7,702 nucleotides of DNA from a bacterium (GTDB taxonomy: Bacteria > JAUVQV01 > DATDCY01). Below, one piece after another: positions 1 through 5,772 of this stretch. A program made the position numbers and the translations under genes. Below the pieces are notes generated by a model that saw only the letters and a program-made list of their open reading frames with translations, searched no databases and had not been told where the DNA came from. The stretch's first letter is position 1; every line of letters begins with the position of its first letter. The stretch lies in contig DATDCY010000371.1 in the NCBI GenBank assembly GCA_036524115.1, positions 1 to 7,702 of the forward strand. Direction: 5' to 3'.

Positions 1-1255
1 GCCAGAGCTGGGCCTCGCTGCCGAGCAGCGTGTCGCGCGCGTCGATCACGGCCAGCGCGGCGCCGCCGGCCCGGCGCGCGGTGCGGATGCGCACCCCCGC
101 GACCGGCGCGCTGGGCGTCAGATCCTGCCCGACCGACACCACGAGGTCCGCGTCCCTGAGATCCTTCCAGGGGCGGCCGCCGATGCCGACGGGGATGTCG
201 GCCGCGTTGAGGCCCATCGTGCACACGGCGCGCACGACCCCGCGCGGGAAGATCTGGTTCATCGTGTCGACGACGTCCGCCGTCTCCTCCTGCGTGATGC
301 GCGAGGAGACGAGGGCCATGACCACGGTCTCGGGCCGCACCTGCCCGACGAGCGCCGCGACCGCCTCCGCGGGGTCGGCGGGCACGAGCTGCCCGCCGCG
401 GCGCACCAGCGGGGAGATCACGCGCCCGGGGGAGTTGACGTAATCGACGGCGAAGCGCCCGCGGAAGCAGACCTGGTCCTCGTTGTTCACCCCGGGCCGC
501 GGCCGCGCCTGCACGAACTCGTTCTCCTTGACCTGGAGCGAGAGCAGGCAGCCGACGCCGCAGAACGGGCAGACGGTGGGCACCCGGTCCCCCTCCCAGC
601 TGCGCGCCCGGAACTTGTGCTGGCGGCTGTTGAGGGCGCCGACCGGGCAGATGTCGATGCAGGCGCCGCAGAACTCGCAGTTGTACGGGTCCTGGAAGTC
701 GCGGTTGAGCGGCTGCGCGAAGTAGGTGCCGACCTCCTTGAGGTAGCCGCGGTGCATCGCGCCGAGCACCGTCACGCCGCGCACCTCGTGGCAGACGCGC
801 ACGCAGCGGCGGCAGAGCACGCACTTGCGCGAATCGCGCTCGATGAACGGGCTGACATCCACCGGCGGGTAGGCCCCGGGGTTCTCCGGGAAGCGGTTCT
901 GCGGCGCCGACCACTTGTAGGCCAGCGACTGCAGCTCGCAGGCGCCGCCCTTGACGCAGGTCGGGCAGTCCATCGGGTGCTGGCAGAGCAGCAGCTCGAG
1001 CATCGTCTGGCGCACCTTGCGCAGCGCCGGCGTGTCGGTGAGGATCTCCATCTTGTCCGCCACGCGCGTCGTGCAGGCCGCGAGCAGCCGGTTCATGCCG
1101 ACGACCTCGATCATGCACAGCCGGCAGGCGCCGAGCACGCTCACGCGCGGGTGCCAGCAGAGCGTCGGGATGTCGACCCCCGCCATGCGCGCGGCCTCGA
1201 GCACCGTCACCGGCTTCTCGAGCTTCAGCGGGCGGCCGTCAATGGTGATGTCCAT
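1..1255 (-). CDS. nuoG: NADH-quinone oxidoreductase subunit G (NuoG), N-terminal 418 residues, partial
   Basis: This is the large Fe-S subunit of the complex I NADH-oxidising arm, on the cytoplasmic side, which carries electrons from NuoF toward the NuoB side. The ATG is at 1255-1253 and the frame stays open to the window edge. An N-terminal [2Fe-2S] ferredoxin domain has Cys33, 44, 47 and 61. A His-Cys [4Fe-4S] motif follows (His93, Cys97, 100, 106), then two ferredoxin-type clusters (Cys145/148/151/155 and Cys193/196/199/203). A molybdopterin-oxidoreductase-like domain begins with Cys229-x2-Cys232-x3-Cys236-x26-Cys263, the N7-type ligand set found in only some bacterial NuoG. The start overlaps nuoF by 17 bases and has GGAGG 11 bases upstream. 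Cluster order and gene context support NuoG. A NAD-dependent formate dehydrogenase alpha subunit has similar architecture, and the missing C-terminal part would separate the two. Confidence 0.95.
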   Translation of the reverse strand, partial: MDITIDGRPLKLEKPVTVLEAARMAGVDIPTLCWHPRVSVLGACRLCMIEVVGMNRLLAACTTRVADKMEILTDTPALRKVRQTMLELLLCQHPMDCPTCVKGGACELQSLAYKWSAPQNRFPENPGAYPPVDVSPFIERDSRKCVLCRRCVRVCHEVRGVTVLGAMHRGYLKEVGTYFAQPLNRDFQDPYNCEFCGACIDICPVGALNSRQHKFRARSWEGDRVPTVCPFCGVGCLLSLQVKENEFVQARPRPGVNNEDQVCFRGRFAVDYVNSPGRVISPLVRRGGQLVPADPAEAVAALVGQVRPETVVMALVSSRITQEETADVVDTMNQIFPRGVVRAVCTMGLNAADIPVGIGGRPWKDLRDADLVVSVGQDLTPSAPVAGVRIRTARRAGGAALAVIDARDTLLGSEAQLW

Positions 1256-2540
1256 ACGGACGCTCGCCTCCCCCGAGCAGCTCGCAGGGCTTGCCCGCGC
1301 AGTGGTCCTCGAATTCCTGCCGGAAGTGCTTGATGCAGCTGAGCACCGGGTTCGGCGCCGCCTGCCCGAGGCCGCAGAAGGCGGCCTTCTGCATCGTCGA
1401 GGCCAGATCCACGATGTCGTCGATCTCGCAGGTCACGGACGCGCCGGCCTTCATCCGCTCGAGGATGCGCACGATCTGGTACGTCCCGTCCCGGCAGGGG
1501 ATGCACTTGCCGCAGGACTCGTGGCGGAAGAAGCGCGCCAGGCGCAGCGCGACCTCGACCATGCAGACGCCCTCGGCGACCACCATGAAGGCCGCCGAGC
1601 CGAGCATCGAGCCGGCCTGCGCCACGTGGTGGAAGTCCAGCGGCAGATCGAGGTGCTCGGCGGTGAGCAGGCTCGAGGAGGCGCCGCCGGGGAAGACGGC
1701 CTTGAAGGCCCGCCCGCCGAGGATGCCGCCCGCGTAGTCGTAGATCAGCTGGCGCAGCGTCACGCCGAAGGGGATCTCGTAGACCCCCGGCTTGTTCACC
1801 TGCCCGGAGATGCAGAAGCCCTTCGTGCCGCTGTTGCGCTCGGTGCCGAGCGCCGCGTACTTCTCGGGGCCCTCGAGGATGATCGCCGGCACGTTGGCGA
1901 AGGTCTCGACGTTGTTCAGCGCGGTCGGGCGCGCCCAGAGGCCCGCGTTGACCGGGAAGGGCGGGCGGATGCGCGGCATCCCCGGCTTGCCCTCGAGGGC
2001 CTCGAGCAGCGAGGTCTCCTCGCCGCAGATGTAGGCGCCGGCCGTGCGGTAGACCCAGAGCTTGAGCGAGAAGTCGGTGCCGAGGATGTTCTGCCCGAGC
2101 AGCCCCGCGGCCTCGGCCTCCGCGATCGCCTCGCGCAGGATGCGCTGCGGATCCATGAACTCGCCGCGGCAGACGATGACCCCCTCGCTCGCGCCGACGG
2201 CGTAGGCGCCGATGAGCATCCCCTCGATGAGCCGGTGCGGGATGCGCGTGAGGATCGGCAGGTCCTTGAAGGTCCCCGGCTCGCCCTCCTCGGCGTTCGC
2301 GACGACGAACTTCGGCGTCAGCGGCTCGCGCGCGACCAGCTCCCACTTCAGGCCCGTCGGGAAGCCCGCGCCGCCGCGGCCGACGAGACGCGCGGCCTTC
2401 ACCGCCTCGACGACCTCCGCCGGCGTCATGGTCTTGAGCGCCTTCTCGAAGGCCTGGTAGCCGCCGCGCTCGCGGTAGTTGACGAGCTTGCAGAGGTCGA
2501 CCGACCCGAGGTCGCGGTAGATGATGCTCGGCGCGCTCAC
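1239..2540 (-). CDS. nuoF: NADH-quinone oxidoreductase subunit F (NuoF), NADH- and FMN-binding
   Basis: NuoF oxidises NADH at FMN and passes electrons to its own [4Fe-4S] cluster N3 in the peripheral arm of complex I. The protein has 433 residues, normal for the family. The FMN/NADH site shows GRGGAGFPTGLKW at 54-66, the acidic stretch NAEEGEPGTFKD at 82-93, and GAYICGEET at 168-176. The N3 ligands are Cys343, 346 and 349 (SCGKCIPCR) and Cys389. I chose the GTG at 2540-2538 because it forms a GTGA overlap with the nuoE stop, has GGAG 8 bases upstream, and begins the family-like N-terminus. The frame is open upstream to 2645, but that part is a shadow of nuoE. Leu94 occupies the place of the Arg usually seen after the KD pair. 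The C-terminus ends in three histidines inside the nuoG overlap. Confidence 0.97.
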   Translation of the reverse strand: MSAPSIIYRDLGSVDLCKLVNYRERGGYQAFEKALKTMTPAEVVEAVKAARLVGRGGAGFPTGLKWELVAREPLTPKFVVANAEEGEPGTFKDLPILTRIPHRLIEGMLIGAYAVGASEGVIVCRGEFMDPQRILREAIAEAEAAGLLGQNILGTDFSLKLWVYRTAGAYICGEETSLLEALEGKPGMPRIRPPFPVNAGLWARPTALNNVETFANVPAIILEGPEKYAALGTERNSGTKGFCISGQVNKPGVYEIPFGVTLRQLIYDYAGGILGGRAFKAVFPGGASSSLLTAEHLDLPLDFHHVAQAGSMLGSAAFMVVAEGVCMVEVALRLARFFRHESCGKCIPCRDGTYQIVRILERMKAGASVTCEIDDIVDLASTMQKAAFCGLGQAAPNPVLSCIKHFRQEFEDHCAGKPCELLGGGERPYGHHH

Positions 2541-3034
2541 CGGCGGTACTCCGCGATCAGCTGGGGCACGTCGGCCGGGGTGATCGGCCCCATGAGCCGC
2601 TCGTTGATCTGCACCGCCGGCGCGCGCTCGCAGGCGGCGAGGCACTCCACGGGGCGCAGCGTGAACCGGCCGTCCGCCGTCGTCTGCCCGGGCTGGATGC
2701 CCAGCTCGCGCGCGAACGCCATGATCACGTCATCGGTGCCGCGCAGGAAGCAGCAGAGGTTCTGGCAGACCATGATGATGTTCGTGCCCTGCGGCCGCGT
2801 CGAGTAGAGGGCATAGAAGGTGGTGACCTCGTAGATCACGGACTTGGGCATCTCGAGGATGTCCGCCAGCTCGGTGAGCACCTCGTCGGAGAGGCAGTTG
2901 CACTCGGCCTGCACCAGGTACAGCGCCGTGAGCAGCGCGTCGGGCTTGCGCCGGTACTCGGCGAGGAGCCGCGCGAGCCGCTCGCGCGTCGCCGGCGGGA
3001 TGGTCTTGGACGGCCGGGCCAGCGGGTAGCTCAC
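2537..3034 (-). CDS. nuoE: NADH-quinone oxidoreductase subunit E (NuoE), [2Fe-2S] thioredoxin-like
   Basis: NuoE is the small [2Fe-2S] subunit that pairs with NuoF in the NADH dehydrogenase module and carries cluster N1a near the FMN. The 165-residue length is typical. The N-terminal half is a helical domain, with LVQAECNCLSDE near 40-51. The C-terminal half is a thioredoxin-like fold with the ligand pattern Cys90-x4-Cys95 and Cys131-x3-Cys135, followed by the conserved GQTTADGRFTL at 116-126. An additional Cys94 lies directly beside ligand Cys95. The start is GTG at 3034-3032, overlapping the nuoD stop as GTGA, with a good GGAGG Shine-Dalgarno sequence 7 bases upstream. It also overlaps nuoF by 4 bases, so it is translated within a coupled chain. 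Confidence 0.97.
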   Translation of the reverse strand: MSYPLARPSKTIPPATRERLARLLAEYRRKPDALLTALYLVQAECNCLSDEVLTELADILEMPKSVIYEVTTFYALYSTRPQGTNIIMVCQNLCCFLRGTDDVIMAFARELGIQPGQTTADGRFTLRPVECLAACERAPAVQINERLMGPITPADVPQLIAEYRR

Positions 3035-4212
3035 CGGTCGACCTCCCCGAGCACGATGTCGATGCTGCCGATGATCGCCACGAGGTCCGCCAGGTACTGG
3101 CCCTTCGCCATCTCCTCGAGCGCGCCGAGGTTGACGAAGGACGGGCCGCGCAGCTGCACGCGCACGGGCCGCGGGCTGCCGTCGCTGACGACGAAGTACC
3201 CGACCTCGCCCTTGCTCCCCTCGACCGCGGCGTAGACCTCGCCCGGCGGCGGGCTGGCGCCGTGGATCGTGATGTGGAAGTAGCGGATCATCGCCTGCAT
3301 GTTGCGGTGGAACTCGGCCTTCGTCGGGCGCAGGAACTGCGGCGCCGCCGCCAGCACGGGACCGCCGGGGAGGTTCTCCGCGGTCTGCTGCACCAGCCGC
3401 AGGCTCTGGCGCATCTCCTCCATGCGCACGAGGTAGCGGTCGAAGACGTCGCCGCGCTCGCCCACCGGGACCTCGAAGTCCAGATCGGCGTACGCCGCGT
3501 AGGGCTCGGCCTTGCGCAGGTCCCAGCCGACGCCGGAGCCGCGCAGGCTCGGGCCGGAGAGGCCGTAGTCGATCGCCTTCTCCGCGGAGATGACGCCGAC
3601 GCCTTCCGTGCGCCGCCGGAAGATCGGGTTGTCGGTGATCAGCGCCTCGTACTCGGCCATCGCCTTCGGGAATTTCGCGACGAACTCGCGCACCTTCGGC
3701 AGGAACGCGGGCGTGACGTCCTCGCGCACCCCGCCGATGCGGCAGAACGCGTGCGTCATGCGCGCGCCGCAGATCTCCTCGAAGAGGTCGCGGATCTCCT
3801 CCTTCTCGCGGAAGCAGTAGAACAGCGGCGTGATCGCCCCGAGATCCAGCAGGTGCGTCCCGAGCCAGATCAGGTGGCTCTCGATACGCGCGAGCTCCGA
3901 GAGCAGCACCCGCAGGTAGTTGGCGCGCGGCGGCGGCTCGATGCCGAAGAGCCGCTCGGCGGCCATCGCCCAGCCGAGGTTGTTGATGAACGAGGCGAGG
4001 TAGTCGAGGCGGTCGGTGTAGGGCATGAACTGCTCGTAGTGCAGCGTCTCGGCGATCTTGCCGATCCCGCGGTGCAGATACCCGATGTCCGGCACGAGCT
4101 TCACGACCGTCTCGCCGTCGAGCTCGACGATCAGCCGCAGCACCCCGTGCGTGCTCGGGTGCTGGGGCCCGATGTTGAGCGTCATCAGGCGCGACTCGCG
4201 CACGGTGTTCAC
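3031..4212 (-). CDS. nuoD: NADH-quinone oxidoreductase subunit D (NuoD), 49-kDa quinone-site subunit
   Basis: NuoD is related to the large subunit of [NiFe] hydrogenases. With NuoB it forms the quinone-reduction chamber at the base of the peripheral arm. The protein has 393 residues, full length. The N-terminal quinone-site loop reads GPQHPSTHG at 15-23. By recalled ungapped alignment to Thermus Nqo4, His22 and Tyr71 match the quinone head-group ligands His38 and Tyr87. Other family stretches are VPDIGYLHRG (40-49), RIESHLIWLGTHLLDLGA (109-126), RIGGVRED (158-165) and the C-terminal SIDIVLGEVDR. The hydrogenase Ni-Fe cysteines are absent, as expected for complex I. The chosen start is GTG 4212-4210, which overlaps the nuoC stop as GTGA and has GGGAGG 8 bases upstream. 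An internal ATG at codon 10 is a weaker alternative start. Confidence 0.98.
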   Translation of the reverse strand: MNTVRESRLMTLNIGPQHPSTHGVLRLIVELDGETVVKLVPDIGYLHRGIGKIAETLHYEQFMPYTDRLDYLASFINNLGWAMAAERLFGIEPPPRANYLRVLLSELARIESHLIWLGTHLLDLGAITPLFYCFREKEEIRDLFEEICGARMTHAFCRIGGVREDVTPAFLPKVREFVAKFPKAMAEYEALITDNPIFRRRTEGVGVISAEKAIDYGLSGPSLRGSGVGWDLRKAEPYAAYADLDFEVPVGERGDVFDRYLVRMEEMRQSLRLVQQTAENLPGGPVLAAAPQFLRPTKAEFHRNMQAMIRYFHITIHGASPPPGEVYAAVEGSKGEVGYFVVSDGSPRPVRVQLRGPSFVNLGALEEMAKGQYLADLVAIIGSIDIVLGEVDR

Positions 4213-4709
4213 GCCCCCGCCCTCCCCGCGAGCGGGTAGTCGCGGCGGTAGGGGTGCCCCTCCCAGTCGTCCGGCATCATGATCCGGCGCAGGTCCGGGT
4301 GGCCGGCGAAGCGGATCCCGAAGAGGTCGTACGCCTCGCGCTCGAGCCAGTCCGCGGCCCGCCAGACGCCGGCGAGCGACGGCAGCGAGAGCGTCTCGTC
4401 CGGGACGTCGACCCGCAACGCCACCAGGTAGTTGAAGGCGAGCGAGCGCAGGTGGTAGACGACCTCGAATCGCGGCGCGCGGCTCAGCCAGTCCACCGGC
4501 GAGAGGTTTGCGAGATAGGCGAACTGCCAGGGGCGCTCCTCCTTGAGGAAGCGCGCCAAGTCCTCGAGGCGCTCGGGCGCCACGCGCAGGGTGACGGTGC
4601 CGCGCTCGCGCGTCAGCTCGAGGACGGCGCCGGGCAGGCGCTCGCCGAGGTCGGCCAGCAGCAGCGTGCCGACGTCCCGGCGCGGAGGGAGCTGCGTCGC
4701 GAACTTCAC
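4209..4709 (-). CDS. nuoC: NADH-quinone oxidoreductase subunit C (NuoC), 30-kDa subunit
   Basis: NuoC is a structural subunit of the connecting part of complex I. It packs against NuoD and NuoB and carries no cofactor. The 166-residue protein is a stand-alone NuoC, not the NuoCD fusion seen in Escherichia coli. The first 115 residues are the variable alpha/beta domain. The C-terminal signature is clear: WLEREAYDLFGIRFAGHPDL begins at residue 121 and continues as RRIMMPDDWEGHPYRRDYPL, ending at 160. The start is GTG 4709-4707, 3 bases after the nuoB stop. The Shine-Dalgarno sequence is weak (a GGGG run about 10 bases upstream inside the nuoB end), so translation may depend on ribosomes finishing nuoB. 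The stop overlaps the nuoD start by 4 bases. Confidence 0.96.
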   Translation of the reverse strand: MKFATQLPPRRDVGTLLLADLGERLPGAVLELTRERGTVTLRVAPERLEDLARFLKEERPWQFAYLANLSPVDWLSRAPRFEVVYHLRSLAFNYLVALRVDVPDETLSLPSLAGVWRAADWLEREAYDLFGIRFAGHPDLRRIMMPDDWEGHPYRRDYPLAGRAGA

Positions 4710-4712
4710 CGG

Positions 4713-5228
4713 CTAGGCCCCTATCCGCACCGGCGGCTGCGGGACCCGCGGCGACTTTGCGATTGTCATCGCTTTCACACGCTCTTGCAGCAGGACGAAC
4801 GCCCGGATCAGGTTCTCCGGCCGCGGCGGGCAGCCCTCGACGTAGACGTCCACGGGGACGATCGTGTCGACGCCCTGCACGACGCTGTAGGTCCGAAAAG
4901 GGCCGCCGGCCGTCGCGCAGCCGCCCATGGCGATGACGAACTTCGGCTCCGCCATCTGGTCGTAGAGCCGCTTGAGGATCGGCGCCATCTTGTGCGTGAG
5001 CGTCCCGGCGACGATCATCACGTCCGCCTGCCGCGGCGAGGGCCGGAAGACCTCCGCTCCGAAGCGGGCGAGGTCCCAGCGCGCCGTCGTCGTGTGGATC
5101 ATCTCGATGGCGCAGCAGGCCAGGCCGTAGGCGACCGGCCAGAGCGAGTAGGCGCGTCCGAGGCCGAGGACCGTGTCGACCGCGGTGATCGCCGCGTTCT
5201 TCTCGAAGCGCCCGTCGATCAGTCCCAC
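4713..5228 (-). CDS. nuoB: NADH-quinone oxidoreductase subunit B (NuoB), cluster N2 subunit
   Basis: NuoB holds the terminal [4Fe-4S] cluster N2, which hands electrons to quinone at the NuoB/NuoD interface. The N2 ligand set is complete: adjacent Cys38 and Cys39 in [10 protein letters not shown], Cys104 in [11 protein letters not shown], and Cys133 in EGCPPRPE. The stretch [21 protein letters not shown] (55-75) is also strongly family-like. The length is 171 residues from GTG 5228-5226, which follows a GGGGG run 6 bases upstream and overlaps nuoA by 10 bases. A CTG at 5222 would instead give a 4-base CTGA overlap, so the start is uncertain by two codons. The reading frame is open much further upstream, to 5975, but that extension crosses nuoA and the divergent promoter and has no family similarity. 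The stop is TAG at 4715-4713. Confidence 0.97.
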   Translation of the reverse strand: MGLIDGRFEKNAAITAVDTVLGLGRAYSLWPVAYGLACCAIEMIHTTTARWDLARFGAEVFRPSPRQADVMIVAGTLTHKMAPILKRLYDQMAEPKFVIAMGGCATAGGPFRTYSVVQGVDTIVPVDVYVEGCPPRPENLIRAFVLLQERVKAMTIAKSPRVPQPPVRIGA

Positions 5229-5596
5229 TGCAGGCCCCCGTTGCGCCAGAGGTACGCGTAGCCGAGGAGCAGGATGCCGAGGAAGAGCATCATCTCGACG
5301 AACCCGAACAACCCCAGCGGCACGAAGTTGACCGCCCAGGGAAGCAGGAACACGACCTCGACGTCGAAGATCACCAGCAGCATCGCGAAGAGGTAGAACC
5401 GGGTGCGCAGCGGGAGGCGCGCGTCGCCGATGGGGAGGTTGCCGCACTCGTACGGCAGCGCCTTGACGGGATCCGGCCGCGAGGGACGCACGAGCCCGCC
5501 GAGCACGAGGGTGAACGCGCCGATGCCGCTGGCGATGAGGACTGTCAGGAGGATCGGCAAGTAGCCGATGACCGGTGCTGCCGTGCCCTGTTCCAT
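5219..5596 (-). CDS. nuoA: NADH-quinone oxidoreductase subunit A (NuoA), membrane subunit
   Basis: NuoA is a small inner-membrane subunit of the complex I membrane arm that helps anchor the peripheral arm near the quinone entry site. The 125-residue protein has three hydrophobic segments, at about 9-34, 66-88 and 95-116. The conserved loop after the first segment contains LPYECG (47-52), and the second segment carries [12 protein letters not shown] (77-88) with the family's acidic residues Asp78 and Glu80. ATG 5596-5594 was chosen because GAGGGGAGAG lies directly upstream and a promoter ends about 35 bases away. The open frame continues to 5752 but gives an unrelated polar extension that runs through the promoter. 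This is the first gene of the operon. Its TGA overlaps the nuoB start region. Confidence 0.97.
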   Translation of the reverse strand: MEQGTAAPVIGYLPILLTVLIASGIGAFTLVLGGLVRPSRPDPVKALPYECGNLPIGDARLPLRTRFYLFAMLLVIFDVEVVFLLPWAVNFVPLGLFGFVEMMLFLGILLLGYAYLWRNGGLQWD

Positions 5597-5635
5597 CTCT
5601 CCCCTCGCTGAGCAACGGTGCCGTGAACGGGCGGT

Positions 5636-5665
5636 ACTGTAGACAAATTGGATTCTGCCTGTCAA
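5636..5665 (-). promoter_or_regulatory. Predicted sigma-70-type promoter of the nuo operon
   Basis: Reading on the minus strand, a perfect TTGACA -35 box (5665-5660) is followed after 18 bases by TACAGT (5641-5636), which matches four of six positions of the -10 consensus. Transcription would begin near 5629, leaving a leader of about 33 bases before the nuoA ATG with its GAGGGGAG ribosome binding site. The surrounding bases (5636-5700) are distinctly AT-richer than the coding regions. The position, directly upstream of the first gene of a seven-gene run, supports it as the operon promoter. No operator could be assigned. Confidence 0.7.
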
Positions 5666-5694
5666 GATTTTTCCCTGCGTCTTGGTCATGGATT

Positions 5695-5719
5695 GAAAAC
5701 GCGGGCGCGATTGCCCGCG
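5695..5719 (-). terminator. GC-rich inverted repeat with T run in the divergent region (possible weak terminator or protein-binding site)
   Basis: CGCGGGC at 5700-5706 and GCCCGCG at 5713-5719 are exact inverted repeats separated by 6 bases. On the minus strand the second arm is followed at once by TTTTC, so RNA read toward nuo would form a 7-bp GC stem plus a short U run, as in an intrinsic terminator. It lies upstream of the nuo promoter, where it could stop antisense transcription entering from the mutase gene. It could equally be an operator for either divergent gene. The T run is only four bases, so function is uncertain. Confidence 0.35.
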
Positions 5720-5772
5720 CGGACCCGCATTTCCCTTGGAATATGGCCTCATCCGTGGTAGATAGCAGCGCC

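Larger units (their letters stand above)
5597..5772. other. Divergent intergenic region between nuoA and the mutase gene
   Basis: This 176-base gap is the only one of its kind in the window. It holds the nuoA ribosome binding site (5597-5606), the nuo promoter (5636-5665) and the inverted repeat (5700-5719). The part nearest the mutase gene (5720-5772) includes an alternative ATG at 5743 and no promoter I can defend on the plus strand. The two divergent genes therefore share a compact control region, but nothing shows that they are co-regulated. Confidence 0.7.

Noticed and set aside
2541-2645. 35-residue N-terminal extension of NuoF from an upstream ATG
   Set aside because: It lies entirely within nuoE in another frame and is Arg/Ala-rich. 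The GTG with a GTGA overlap and Shine-Dalgarno sequence fits better.
951-2807. Long plus-strand open frame of 618 codons opposite nuoE, nuoF and nuoG
   Set aside because: It is antisense to clear complex I genes. The translation is low-complexity, rich in Arg, Ala, Asp and His, as expected from the complement of GC-rich codons.
3262-4239. Plus-strand open frame of 325 codons opposite nuoD
   Set aside because: It is an antisense shadow with biased Arg/Ala/Val/Asp composition and no recognisable motif.
4254-5261. Plus-strand open frame of 335 codons opposite nuoB and nuoC
   Set aside because: Same kind of GC-driven shadow. The opposite strand encodes proteins with intact ligand motifs.
5575-5772. 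66-residue N-terminal extension of the mutase
   Set aside because: It would run through the nuoA start and the nuo promoter. The family N-terminus begins at the ATG at 5773.
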